This document shows positions 25,521 to 38,353 of a stretch of DNA of 64,000 bases, piece after piece. The stretch is from assembly GCF_036370855.1 (NCBI RefSeq), contig NC_088100.1, positions 40,000,254 to 40,064,253 of the forward strand, read 5' to 3'. A model generated the notes under the pieces. The model did no database searches, was not told the origin of the DNA, and worked only from the letters and a program-made list of their open reading frames with translations. Made by a program: the position numbers and the translations under genes. Numbering within the stretch: position 1 is the stretch's first letter; every line of letters begins with the position of its first letter. This stretch comes from Dromaius novaehollandiae (taxonomy: Eukaryota > Chordata > Aves > Casuariiformes > Dromaiidae).

Positions 25521-26920
25521 TGTGTGGAAGTGATACAGTCTACACCAATAACACAAAAGTGGAGCAAAATAAGGGGCACAACGTCTGTTTTTCAGCAAAC
25601 CTGTTGGCCAGAAGACCCGCCGAAACACCAGCCAGCCCCTCCGATACACAGGCTCTCCCCGTGATGTGGGACAAGAGTTTGAAATAACAACAGTCTCAAA
25701 ACATGGGAGGAGAACCTTAACTGGTTTAAATGTTCATACTCTCATTGCAGAAAAGTGCATGTCATCAGCCTGGGAGCTGAGACACAGAATTTGCCACTTG
25801 ATTTTATTGCTTCTGAGAGTATGATACAGAGGCACTAAGAAATGACTAAAAACCTATCACTGCAGTGTCTGTGTAAGCAAGGAGGAGAAATCATATTTCT
25901 CCAGAGTTTGAGAAGTGAGTCTTTTTAAGCATCACAAGTACACATATTTTTCCTTCATATTATTCCTTCATTTCAAAGCGGCATCTGACAAAAGAGCTAG
26001 TCTCCTTGACAACAAAATGCAGCCTTTTACACGGTGGAATTGTGCTGTATGGCTCATCGTAACTTTCCAGGCACTGTCACTGGACAAAGGATACTTACCC
26101 AACAGGGGCAAAGTGGAGGTCGTATTGTTCATGGTGGCAATTTCCTTTATACCCTTTCATGTGCAGTGGTATGGATTAGAAACAGAGGTAAGAACAGGAA
26201 TTCTAGGATAGTAGGTTAAATGTTTTTTTCAGAAGCAAATAAAGCACTGTGGTTTGTTGATGTATTTTTTTAAGCTGAGATCCCACTGCTGTTTCTCATC
26301 TAACAGCATCCTCACCTTTTTCTTGTTCTGTTTCTGACTAGGAGTGACATGTTATATAAATATATTAGAAATGCTCTCCATCATATTCCTCTTATACTAG
26401 CAATAGACTGTGTGGGACAGAGCATCTTGTGACATTCGGTGTCTGATTCTTGGCTTTTTTCAGTCAAATAATACTTTTTAGCATACTCTGAAGAACAAGT
26501 ATAAAGGTAGGCAAGCGAAAATTCTGAAAACTAGTCACAGCTCTTTTTTGAGTCTCCTCATTTCTCTGGTTCTGTTTTTCTCTGTGTGTAATATAATAAC
26601 ATTAGTATGCAACAGTAGAAGTAGGATAAATTAATTAACACTTTAACAGTGCTTTGAATGAGAAAAGCTCTGCAAAATAATACTGTCATTTATGAGTTTA
26701 ATGACATTCAAGTTCAACAATGTGGCAGAATACTTAGACTCAGTAAACTAACTAGGTATTCAACTGTTTCCATGATTTTCAGCTTTTTCTAGAATGTCAT
26801 TTTATCAGTGCAGAGCAGAACAGAACAAAAAAGTCATATGTTTTGCTAGGTTTTCTCTGAGAAGAAATAAGCTTTATGAACCATAAGTAATTAGAGTCTG
26901 TTCTTAATAGCACACTAAAT
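25521..26920. other. Intergenic DNA, nothing assigned
   Basis: AT-rich sequence. One open frame at 25915-26211 (98 codons, plus) contains hydrophobic stretches, but it has no ATG at its first codon, no splice context and no domain. No repeat family recognised. Confidence 0.5.
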
Positions 26921-26922
26921 CC

Positions 26923-27180
26923 ACTGCAGTCATCAGACTTTCTGCTTTACTCTGGAAAATGCATTTGTCATCAAGAGTCAAGAAGTTTCAGACACAAACA
27001 TTTCTATGTAGCAGCCTGTGTTTCCAAAGCTTTGACATGCCTCTACAATAACGCTCTTATCAACAAGAATGCAGAAACTTTGTTCTGATTTTCTCCACCT
27101 TGTTTTGTTGCTGAAGACTTGGGCCTTTCTTCTGTTATCTCTAGTCACTCAATTTCCAGAGGATAAAGAGAGAGGACAAT
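26923..27180 (+). repeat. Local repeat family, copy A (direct, second half only)
   Basis: About 250 bp closely matching 28471-28762 in the same orientation. Shared blocks include ctggaaaatgcatttgt, caagagtcaagaagtttcag, gacatgcctcta and gacttgggcctttcttctgt. Copy A lacks about 35 bp found in the other copy near 28565. The match fades after the 'gaggataaag' block. The family is not recognised; it could be a piece of an LTR, a DNA transposon, or a segmental duplication. Confidence 0.85.
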
Positions 27181-28160
27181 GCACATGTAGAACAGAAAAT
27201 TTATATTCGAACAAGTGTGTCACACATCATTCTTGTGTCAGTTTGATCAGGACCTAACAAATTGCATGCTGGTTAGAGCCAGGATCAGCGCAACTATTTG
27301 TTTTTCAGTTACTGCATTTGTGACCCAGAATCTGGCCACAATACAGAAATTATGTCAATGAATTAACTGAATTAAACAATGGAATAACTAATGTATTGAG
27401 AAGTACATATAAATAAAGATATGAATTAAATGGTTTAGGTGATAAAAAGGCTCGTTTAAAAAATGGATATCTGAAGTTCACTCAAGGTCACATCTTCTAC
27501 GCCTACTGGTCATTTTTTCTCCTAGGCCAAGAATGTGATGAATATGAAAAGGATAAGAAACTGTTTGCAAGGTTTTGCTTCATAAGGGTTCATCTTTCAT
27601 GTGAGCAATAAAGAATTCAAACCCTATCCATCAATTTCTGCTCTGGTGAGCCTGGGACATACCGTCTTGTTAACAATGATGATTAGCCAATTCCAGCAAT
27701 AGTAACAATTAAGTTTCATCTAATCTCAGTCCAATCTTCCACTCAACACTAGAAACAAGTAGCTATTGACAAACATGCAGTGCAATACCATGTCCCTCGC
27801 AGGTTTACATGCCAGAATGAAGTCTGAAGATAGCACACAGCAGTGCTACCTAGCCAAATAATCAGCATATTTTCCAGCAGCTCTGTCAAACACAAATTTG
27901 ACAAACCATTTCTGTGCCTTAATTGTGGTTGCTGCTGCTCATGCCTTTCCTCCCCACCAAAGGCTCTGTCTGCCCAGTAGACATGCTCTCAGCTCCTTTC
28001 CTTTGCGGGTGCGCATGTGCACGCAGGCAGATGCTTTACAACTAGCAGTGGGTTCTCTGAGAGAAGGAGCATTGGCAACGGTGCTTGAAAGTATTAGCAG
28101 TGGTGTCTGGAAGCTCATTTGCTTCAGATAATTGAGAGGATCCATTTAAATATGATTCAG

Positions 28161-28762
28161 ATACAGCAGTGCAGAAATTCATAATCCAGACTAGCGGGAG
28201 AAAAAAAAGAACGACATAGTAGAGAGAATGAAGGACTCCAGCACACACAGGTGAAAAACCCAGAGAAACAAAGTGCATAAAAACCACACAGTCCTACCCT
28301 TTCCCTCCTCTCCTGAGTGGGGGATGGTTTGGATAAACTCCTGCCTTTGGTCTGAAAAGCACTGATACAATGAGGAGCACAGAGCATTTCCATCCTTGCT
28401 GCATCCCACTGTTTCTGTTGTCACATCTATTCCTATGTCCTCGCCCTGAAACTGGTACCATGCTGAATTCACTGCAGCAGTCAGGACTGTTACTTTATTC
28501 TGGAAAATGCATTTGTTGTCAAGAGTCAAGAAGTTTCAGAGACAAACATTTCCATGTGGCAGCAATCGGTTTGGCATGGGCAAAGCAGACCACTCGGCTG
28601 TGTTTCCAAAGGTGCGACATGCCTCTAGAGTAACGCTCCTATGAGTGAGAATACAGAATCATTGTTCTAGTTTTCTCCATCTTGTTTTGTTGCTAAAGAC
28701 TTGGGCCTTTCTTCTGTTATCTCCAGTCACTCAATTTCCGGAGGATAAAGCATGACAATAAA
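28161..28762 (+). repeat. Local repeat family, longest copy (P+B)
   Basis: The longest of three related segments. Its first half (28161-28451) matches the reverse complement of 29303-29450. Its second half (28471-28762) matches 26923-27180 directly. This places both halves in one element of at least 600 bp. About 125 bp between roughly 28258 and 28400 has no counterpart in the inverted copy. No intact protein-coding frame and no clear terminal repeats were seen. Class unknown. Confidence 0.75.
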
Positions 28763-29302
28763 GTTTCTGTGTGTTCCCTGTAGAGATGAAGGCCCTCTGA
28801 ATAAACAGCTAGAGTCACCAGTGGCAGCAGTTCCCAAATATTGTGGCCCACACACAGCTGCCAACTCTGACAGCTGCTCATAGAGCTCCCTACATGCACA
28901 CCAAATAATCCATAAGAGAACAATTCAGAGTCAAAATGGTCCTGAGGAATATTTCCTGTTCTCACTGGTACGCAGTGTACTGGAGCTTGGAGACCATCAT
29001 CTAAAGGATAAAATTAAAAAGCTAGAAAGACTGGAGACCAAGGGTCTCCAAGCAAAGCTTTTCCAAGTATTTCATACAAGGCCATTAGCAAACTAACCAC
29101 GCCCTTCACTTTTCATTTCTCAGGATATAAGCACACATACAAAGGAGATGTCAGGCACGTGAACCAGGGTGATGAGCTAGATAGCTGATCGAGAAGGTGG
29201 ATGGTGGAACAGGCTAGGCACCACTGGGTGCACTGGGACATGGACATGTGGAGGCTGAGCACTGTCTGGAGGGGCAAGAACCATCCATGGCCTCCTGTAG
29301 GG

Positions 29303-29450
29303 TGAGGATACAGGAGCAGGTGTGACAACAGAAACAGCTGGGCGCTGCTCTGCTTTCCATCTGTATATGCTGGAGTCCTCCTTCCTTTCCATGGCATCGT
29401 TCTATTTCTCCCACTGGTTTGAAGTACGTGTTTCTGCTCAGTGTTATTAT
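29303..29450 (-). repeat. Local repeat family, inverted partial copy (first half)
   Basis: Read on the minus strand, this contains ctgtttctgttgtcacacct, ggactccagcatatacag and ccagtgggagaaa. These match ctgtttctgttgtcacatct, ggactccagcacacacag and ctagcgggagaaa of 28161-28451, in the same order. The arms are separated by about 850 bp. This is either an independent opposite-strand insertion or an inverted duplication. A 176-codon minus-strand frame (29113-29643) overlaps it but looks like chance. Confidence 0.7.
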
Positions 29451-30535
29451 TTTCTGACACCTTTCTCATCTGCCATTTTCTCCGTCCTACACAGCTTTCC
29501 TTTGTTTCACCAGCTTTTCTCATTTTCTCTCCAGCTTTGTTCCATGTCTGTTCCTGCATTAATTTATCCTGTTGGCTGGCCATTATGTAAAATATTGTGG
29601 GAACAGGATGTTCCTTTGGTACAGAATTAAGGATAGAGTGCAAACAGCTAATCTTCTGGCATTTTCACCAGGAAAGAAAAGTCAAAAAAAGAGTCTCTTC
29701 CCTTGCATGCTTATTTTAGATTAAAATTATACTAGATATAAGCCAGGTGGTGCAGTGAGTGATTAAGCAGCCCCCAAAATTCCATTCTTCTCAGGTCAGA
29801 ATGCGGAACATCCTCAATGTCAGCTTCAGGCATTGATGTTTACATCAATCCCTCAAATTTAAGAAATGCAAAGAAAAGGAACAAGTGAAGATACAACTGA
29901 CTATGCTTTGGAAAGGGGGAGCCAAGGAGTCTTTCAGTGAGAAAGGATACCCAGCGGGAAGTCTGCTACGCAGACCCGGCTTCCACTGCGGGTCGAGCTT
30001 CCTCTCGAAGCCAGCCTGAAGTCGCTGGAGGTGCCTGTGGTGAGCAGAGATGAAGGCATACATGTGCAGACAACTTGCAAGGAACGTGATTATGAGAAAG
30101 TTGTGAGGACAGGGTGACCAACCAGCTGAAAATGAGCTCTTGAGACTAGGCAATGAGCAAAGATAAATGTGTGACCTTTGGATCTACAAATGGAAGACAA
30201 GGATGAAAAATTGTACTAGGTCCACAATGAAGTGTGTGTGTGATTAGTAGTTCGGAAAATGTCCTATAGTGAGACACTCCAGGAGTTCTCAGGTTATTAA
30301 ATAGAGTTTAAGCAGTAACTTCTTCACAAGCTTATCTCACCTACCCTGAGAAAGGACATTCAATAACAGACAGCTCATTTTAGTCTTAGTAACAAATGAA
30401 GATAGCACAGGCCCCAGTGTTTGGAAGGAAAACACATTCAGGAAAAAAAAAAAGTACAAATTTACTACTAAGGGGAGTTAAGCATTGTAACATTTTGCCA
30501 GTGGCGATGGCAGCTGCTCCATGACCAGAATTTTT
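29451..30535. other. Intergenic DNA with a small CpG-containing patch
   Basis: Mostly AT-rich. The stretch 29950-30010 is unusually GC/CpG-rich for its setting (tctgctacgcagacccggct and following) and has internal inverted pieces such as tctgctacgcaga. No gene or known repeat assigned. Confidence 0.4.
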
Positions 30536-30675
30536 AAAGAAAAAATTAAGTGTCTTTCTAAATGCTGCAGAATAATTCAAACAATGACTCATCTGGGATT
30601 GTCCTCCAGCCTATGTTACACAGCATGACGAACTAGATGATCAGCGATCCTTTTAGACCTTATACTCTATCATGT
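30536..30675 (+). mobile_element. CR1-like LINE tail fragment
   Basis: Seen: gtgtctttctaaatgctgca, then aattcaaacaatgact, then gaactagatgatcagcgatc followed by cttttagacctta and ctctatcatg. Known: CR1-type elements end with 'gactagatgatc...ggtcc..tt..accttaaattctatgatt', and this is a diverged match on the plus strand. The true 5' limit is uncertain. Confidence 0.5.
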
Positions 30676-31485
30676 ATACTTGATAAATGTATTATAAGAC
30701 TTTCTGGCGGTGTATGGTGGATGCGTACTTACAGTGTGAACACAAAATGTGTGTGTTTTTTAGTGGGTGGGATTTGAATCAGAAACAATCTGCCTCAAAC
30801 TTCACAGAGCTCAGGAATCTTCTGAAAGCAAGGAGCAAGCATAGAAAATTTGGGAAAAAAGCGTGTGGCATAAGGGCCATAGCCTGACACAGATACTGTT
30901 CAGCTGCTTCCTCAGGTGGAGCAGGGAGGGCTGCTCTGGTGGGCAGGTCGCAGGGGCTGTTTTGCACAAATGTCATGTGATCAACTTACTTAGCTGAATG
31001 GATGCCCAAAAACAATCAGGAATGACTGAGAAGTAAATCAGACTTTACTCTTTATCAGAGTATTCACATCCTTTGCTGTATTTCCCCTGATTTGTTAAAT
31101 ATTTCATATGTTGTAAATTAAACAGGGATTTTAAGAACCTAGCATGCTACCATCGAGCTTCATAGAAATTGTACTGATCATGGGAAATACAAGCTATTGT
31201 CATCATCCTTCCTACTCTTGGAGGTTCGTCTATTGTGAAAATGTTAAGAGTAGGCTGCTTTTGTGCTGCATAATGTATTCGGCCTACTGCTTTCACTCAG
31301 ATGCATTAGAAATCATTTCAGATCACCCTAAGTAAAACTTGCAATGAGCACTAAATACCGATCCAATTGATTTATGCTTTTACTGCTCTAAATGGTTATA
31401 ACTTTAGAATACCATTCAATAGGTCAAGCACTCTCTTTGCTTAATTAATGTTTGCCACAGCCAGTAACCTGAAGGTGTCTCAGTT

Positions 31486-31508
31486 AAAAAAAAAAAAAAA
31501 AAAAAAAA
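31486..31508 (+). repeat. Poly(A) tract, 23 A
   Basis: An uninterrupted run of 23 A following cagtt. It could be the tail of a retroposed sequence, but the DNA before it matches nothing I recognise and no target-site duplication was found. Confidence 0.9.
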
Positions 31509-33006
31509 GGAATATGCAGCCTGTAAGTTCCAGGGAGCTAGTAACGTATTTATACTTCCTTTACCTCCTGCCTTCATCTTCCATCGTATCCTCAGACAAA
31601 TACAGTGAGTGTTTTACTCTCAGTCAGTCGGAGAAATACACAGAATTTGAATATTACTAAAAATCCTCTGCTTCTCTATCACCTACAAGTAAGTGAATGT
31701 TTAATCAAAAACATGTGCAGACCACACACAGTCATCGCTCAGTACAACCCTTTGTCCTTCATCTTCCAGTAGCTTCATTTTGCCTGTCTGTGATGTTAGT
31801 TGGTGACACTACGTCTAGTCACATGCCTGCTTTAAAAACTGTAGTGACAAGCTTTCATTCTGGGGAGGAGGAGCTGAGAGATCTTGTCCCACAGCTGAAG
31901 TTGTACCTCAGCTCCTGCTAATTTAATTGCCCCAAACATTGTGGCTTCAGCCCTGCAGACAACCAACAACAGTGTCTGTGCTTCGCTGCTGGGAGACCCC
32001 AGGTCTCTCCATACCAGTGGTCCCAGTCTCAAAATCTGGCATCTCCAGCAGGTCTCTATAGGTTTTTATTTCTGTAATAATGCCAGTGAGATGCCTAAAG
32101 CATCATAAGGTGCCTCAGAATTGCAGCAGCAATACCTGGCCATTTGGGCGGGTCTGAGCGAGTGGATTACTGCACAGACACCAATTTTGGCATGTTGGAG
32201 GAATTATTCCCTTCCCAGCATAGGCCAGCCCTGCCAGCCAGGCTGCCTCAGCCCTGATGAAAGACCTCTGCAATCCTGCAGATGGGGGTCTCTCGTTAGG
32301 AATAATTAACCTGTGCCAACCCATTTGTGCAGAAGAGGCGCATGCTGCCCACCTCGCAGAGGGCCTAGGGCAGTGTCCACTGTGCTAGCCCCTGAATGGG
32401 CAGGCTAATTTTGAGTTTACAGGTCTGTGATCTTCCAGGAGAATCTCAAACATGATTTTTAGAGTTATTGTTCTTTAAGGCTGTGGGGTTTTGGCATATG
32501 TTCAATTTCTCAATCAATGAAAGCTTTAATAGCATCTCCATCAAAAGCACAGCAAAATATACCTTGCCTACTCATTTCGCTCCTCTGCTTCGCTTTATTT
32601 ATTTTCATGGACAAATTCACAGCCTTTTCTGTCTCTCAGGCACTATTCCTAGCGACCTTTAACTCTTCTTCCACCACATTTCCAGTCACCCAATAAATCC
32701 TGCTGCTTTCTTTTCTCATTTATTCTTTCTTAGTTGTGCCTTGAATGAATTCTTTGTGGTTGGCTCTTAAGGGAATATCTGACTTCTCACTTTCTTCCAG
32801 GAAGGGAACAGGGAGTGTGGGAGGAAAGAGAAAGGCAGAAATGTTTCTTTTTGCAGGCAGGGAGGTCATTGTGACTTTATGAGATTTGCCCGTTGTTTTA
32901 CACCCCTCTTGGACAGGCACTTCTTGCAAATAAATCTTCACCAGCTGATGACTCTTCCTGTCCTCTGCTTGGGTTTGTTTCAAGCATGTACTATGATGTC
33001 CTGGTT

Positions 33007-33044
33007 AAAAAATAAATAAATAAATAAATAAAAATTTAAAAAAA
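33007..33044. repeat. (AAAT)n microsatellite
   Basis: Five to six aaat units followed by an A-rich end. Simple repeat; likely length-polymorphic. Confidence 0.9.
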
Positions 33045-36000
33045 GGTTATTGGTGGCTTTATACTACAGGGATCTTACCCAGGATGGCAAATCCTATTTC
33101 AGTTTCCGCAGCTCTCTCTAACCTGGCCTCTGTGCCTGTTCCCTCTGCCTCTGCAGTCTGTCCAAAGTCTGGTAGTTAGAGCTATATTTCTTTCCCACTA
33201 CAACAATCACTTCCTCGCCTCCATGGCTTTTTCCATTTTTTAATGCATCTTGATACCAAATTCATATCCCACTGCCCCTCCTTTCCCAGTCCCAGCATGT
33301 CCTACCTCTACTTAGCTCTCTAAGTGGAGAAACTATTACTCCCCAAAACAATGTCTAATACTCCCAATTTACTGCTCTCACAAGCTTTGAATCACTATTT
33401 TTACCCCATGCCTGGGGCATTTCTTCACGCACCAGCACCGTCTGGCTTGTCCCCAGCCCTTCTGCAGTTCAGTGTCCCTTGCCACGGTAGTAGACCCGTA
33501 GTGATCCTTTGCTTTACCAGTCATCCTATTTTTTTATGATATTATTTATCATATTCAGATGGCAATCTCTGCATTTGAAACCCCTGGCACTCCATGGCTT
33601 GCTTTAAATAATAGATGTCATCTTTAGGCAGTCTACACTTTTCTGTAAATGCTCAGTGCTACCTCTGGACCAGTCGCTTTACATCAGCTCCATTCTAACA
33701 ACAAATTTCTTAAGGGGATTTCCTTTGAACAAATACCTAAAATATCGGGTTGTATCGTCTGCTTCTGGAGCATTGCTCAGATAATTTACCTTCAGTAAAG
33801 TTGCTGGACTTCTGGAGACCGTATTTCTCAGCAGGTTACCAGGCTTTCTTTTCCCTTCATATTTCTGCTGAATTGTTATTATTGATCATGCTAACCCAAA
33901 AATGACATAAAGAAATAACTCCTGGAGTAATTCTTGTGCAACAAAATTCGTCTTACTGTGAGAGCAGTTTGTTATAACCCCTACATGTCTCTCTGGCCTG
34001 CTGCAAAATGCGAGCGTTTCAAATATCCTCTAATGAACACAATTTTTTTTTTAACTTCATACTAAACACCTTCCTTTTTTTTGCAGTTCTTGCTTTTTTT
34101 TTCTGGCTCAGGCCTTTGTTCCTGCGAGGGACTGTGAGCCTTCATCTACCACTAGCTTCAATGGACATGTTGCGAAAGTACACCAACGTGTCCACAAAAC
34201 TGGGAACAAGATGTGGTATTTATTCCTGTAGCTTTTAACAAGCACAGAACTGTATCTACAAAAACAACATCATGTCGGGGGGGGAAAATTCAGCTTTCCT
34301 AGCAGCATTGCTGATTAAAATCTTTCAGTGAAAGTTGCAGTTGTAAAGAGATAAATAAAGACTTTTGAAAAAGCGAAGGAAGCAAACTTCTGATAGTCAA
34401 ATTAAAAACTACGTGAAACATCATTAATTTTTTAAGACTTTGGAGTCAGTACTGTTCACTAGGATATGTTTACTTTCAGAAAGAAACAGCATATTAGCAC
34501 CATAGTTAAAATAGAATTGTTTATTAGACTATATACAGCTTAGCAGAATAGCCAATAAGTTACAGAAAGATTCATCAGACTCAGGAAAATATTCAGACAT
34601 AGCACACTGTTTCTCATATGACAGCACAGCATATACAGGAACTTGGCAGGCCCTGACTGAAATGGATAGCTTGGTTTAAAAGTTTACTAAATGCAGGGGT
34701 AGAGCTAGTAAAAGATGGTGATTCTTGGTAAATATATTATGAGAACAGGGGGAAAAAAAGCTTTTTATTACTTTAGTGCTTTGGACTGCCACATCAATTT
34801 ACTCTGATTTGGGGTTATCCGGAGTGGTTTGAACAGCAGGGTTCGTGTGGTATGAACAACAGTACAGGGTTGCCCTGCCAATGCAAGCACCATGTTTCTG
34901 ATGTGGTCAGTTGTGGAGAAAAATTAGAGATCAGGCTAAACTGTCAAGTCAGGCAAAGCAGAACGTGAGAGCAGCTATTCTGGGTCGTTCCAAAGTGTCG
35001 CGCAGGCCAGTGCCATCTCTGAGCATCGTCAAGAGTGGGTGCAAACCCCCACAGCAGGAGAGGGGTAAGCAATATAGGGATACATGAGCCAACATCTGCA
35101 ACTTGGAGACTTTCTGAGGTTGTGGCTTTGTGTCAGTGCATGGAGGAAGGTAAAATTAAGAATGCAAAGAATGAGAATGATTTTAATAAATAACCTCCCA
35201 ATGAATGATCTGGATAAATGTAAAGGCACAATTAAATCTCTAATAAAATATCAAAAAAATTAATGCTGTTCTGTACTAGTTAGTGATTATTTTCCTTTCC
35301 AAATCTATATAATCCCTATCTGTGCTGCACATACTACTAAGCTGGTACTGTAGTCATGCCTTGTGGCCCCGTAAAGACTGAAGGTGCTGAACTTTGCACA
35401 GACACAACAGAAAGATAACTCTTTCTACCTATCAATCTCCACAATAGCTCTTTCACTGAAACAATAGACCACATAGCAGGAAATAAAGCATGTACTAGGA
35501 TCATTTGCGAAGGGAAACCATCTAGTTTTCCGGGCAGTGATTTGCTGGGAGGCCTTGTCTGGCATTATAACAAGAATGACAAAGCTTCTTTGCTCAAGTG
35601 GCAATCCAAATTTTTTTAATCCAGACAGGCACCACTGACAGCCCACAACAACAACCTGCTGGCAGTGGCAGAGGCTGAACTTTGGCTGCTTTGCATTAAG
35701 CCTTGAGAAGCGTTGTGGCTGATCCCACTTCTCCTGAACGCCGTTATTAGCCAGACCTCTGTCACTGCTCAATAACTTGCTGAATTGCTGTTTTGTACAT
35801 TTAGAATACAAATTGCAAAGTGTTTAATATTTGGTAAGAAATGGGGTTTTAAATATTCTTTTGGGGTATACAATGCAGAGAAAGAATTGGGGTTTTTATT
35901 GCAAATTTTCCAGTCCACAGACAGACTTACCCAGGTTTAGTTCTGGGCCTGTGGAAACCAAATCTTCCTTTGAGCAAGATTAATGCAGACAACACAGCTG

Positions 36001-38309
36001 CACCAAAGCCTCGCCATCATTAACATCTACCTACTGCTGTGATTTGCTTCCAAAAAAGCATATGACATCTTCCATATTCCACTGTTAATATCTTAAGGGC
36101 TTATTTATTTATGATTTTAAGATGCTTTACTCCTTCCCAGCCTTTATGAAAAAGAACTGTAATGCACGAAGGGGTTGGCTTTCTCCTGCAGTACCTAGAA
36201 ATACCCACTGCCACACGTCCCAGGTTGTAAGCGCTGCCCTACCTTCTCTCTGCACCAGTATTAGCAGCAGAGGAGGGATGGCAGTTGCTGGCATGGGAAT
36301 TCTACAAAAATATTACCAGAATATTAAACCTATAAGAAGAGCAAAGCAGCCTGTAAAGTCAGTGATGCTACAGAAAGTTATTTCTCCTCATTTATGCGGC
36401 TATGAAGACTGCCATTTTCTGACTATTTTTCTGAGGCTTGCCCAGAAATATTGCACAAACCACTGAGTGAGGATGGGAACTTGTATTCCTTGGAAAATCC
36501 CAATATTTCATAGTCCAGGTTTTTTACTGAGTCAGAACTTTATAGGGGAGAAGTCAAGATGTTTGCAAACAAAAGCTCAGAAATGTGACCAGGGCTATTT
36601 TGGGGAGCCTCCTTGGCTACCATGGCACCTCCAGGGCCTTGGTCTCACTCTGCACCCATCACTCTGCACGTCGTCTTTAGCCAGCAAAGAAAATGTGCCT
36701 CTGGAGGGTGATTTCTCTCATGCAAGGTGAGTGTCCGAGACAGCAGAGATAAGTCACCCTTGTGGTGTTCGCACTTCACTCCACTGCCATTATGGGGGTC
36801 TGGGAGTGACAAGGACAACCCTATATATTTAATATATATAATATAATGTATAATACATATAATGACAAAATAACATACTCTGCTTAATCACAGTTCTAAA
36901 AGCACCTCATTGCTTTGCTGAATTACCTACACTCAGGATGTCTTGCCATTGTAGCTAGTGCCCTGCAAAGCACGAACAGCTCAGTCCAGCTGGTTGGTAT
37001 TCATAATCACATAAATTTATTCACTCTAACTCCCAAAGTGAGAGTAACATCACAGTTAGAGTAAATCTCCACCAATTTACTCATAGCAGAATAGCTTCTC
37101 TAAGTGCTTATAGAACTTGTCTCTGGTTACCAGTTTATTCATGAATATTTAAACTCCAATTGAAGTAATTAATTCCCAGTCCACTGTAGACAATAATGAA
37201 ATGGTAGCAGAGATTGGAAACGCATAGAATAATATTTTCATTAAAAACTGAATATGCTCATTTACAAATTTTAGTTACAGTGTCATCATTTGCATTGCTA
37301 TGGTTAAAGGCCTATTGGTGTTTCTGATATAAACAGAGTGTAGTTTATTGTAACTTCTCAGTATGCATTTGTGCTGACATAGAGCATGACAGGATGTATT
37401 AGCCTGTTTTTTAAAATGTTAATTTAATACATTTTCACTCTAAGTACAGTTTTTAACTCATCTCTGAGAGGAATTAAATGTCCCTACTGCAGAGTCGTGT
37501 TGTATTAGAAAATCCTTTTAGCATTAACCAAATGAGTTTCCTGCCTTGAAAAAATTTTATGGGATTTCAGTTTTTTCCTACTCTCTGTATTAGGATAAGA
37601 CCAACACCCTGCTGAAGCTATTAACAACAATAATATTAACAGGAAAAAAAAAAAAAAGGCTTACCTTAAAGTAAGGTACACAAATATCCGAGATCCACCT
37701 TTTGGCAGAGTCAGGCCAGAAACTTAAGTAGGATCTTCTGTATCCTCAGCGAGTGGCTCACCAAGCAATTTGGCGCTTGCTTCTCGCAGCCAGTTGTGCT
37801 GGAGCTCTCAATAAGAGATAGGGGAAAGGAAGAGACAACTAAAGGAAAAAATGATTACGTAGCTTACAGGTTAAGATACTTATATGAGATACAGAAGAAT
37901 TGGTTTTGAGTTCCTGCATTACCCTTAATGTCTCCTGAACGATCCTCCTAGGGTCTCACCTCTGGCTTTGTTCAGAAATTTCACCTGTAACTGAGAAATT
38001 GTCCCAGTACCTCAGTATCTACAACCAGCTCTAGTCACAGCTCCTTTCCCGCTTCACCATGTTACTTTGTATAGGCTTTCTGGGCAAACATCTCTGTCCA
38101 GGTGACCTTCAAAAGAGATAAAAAGCCCTATGGTGCTGTCACTTCTGCTCCTTTTCTTTCACCTACACCCCCTATCTTGTCATCTATTTTAATTTGTACC
38201 AGCAGTAATGACAGGCCATGACTATACAGGAGTCCTGTTATACCTGACCCTGTGGGACAGTGTCCCTGCCCTCAAAGCACTTCTGAGCTGAGGCTACATA
38301 GCTCCACTT

Positions 38310-38353
38310 ACAAAAGAAAAATCTAGGTTTTACAAAAGAGAAATCTAGGTTTT
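38310..38353. repeat. Tandem duplication of a 22-bp unit
   Basis: Two adjacent copies, beginning acaaaagaaaaatctagg and acaaaagagaaatctagg, that differ by one base. No function inferred. Confidence 0.85.

Noticed and set aside
26923..28762. Direct repeats as the two LTRs of an endogenous retrovirus
   Set aside because: The internal region is only about 1.3 kb with no gag, pol or env similarity, no primer-binding site was seen, and a third inverted half-copy argues for a dispersed repeat.
29113..29643. 176-codon minus-strand frame
   Set aside because: It overlaps the inverted repeat copy and other open frames on both strands; the composition is unlike a conserved protein and no domain is seen.
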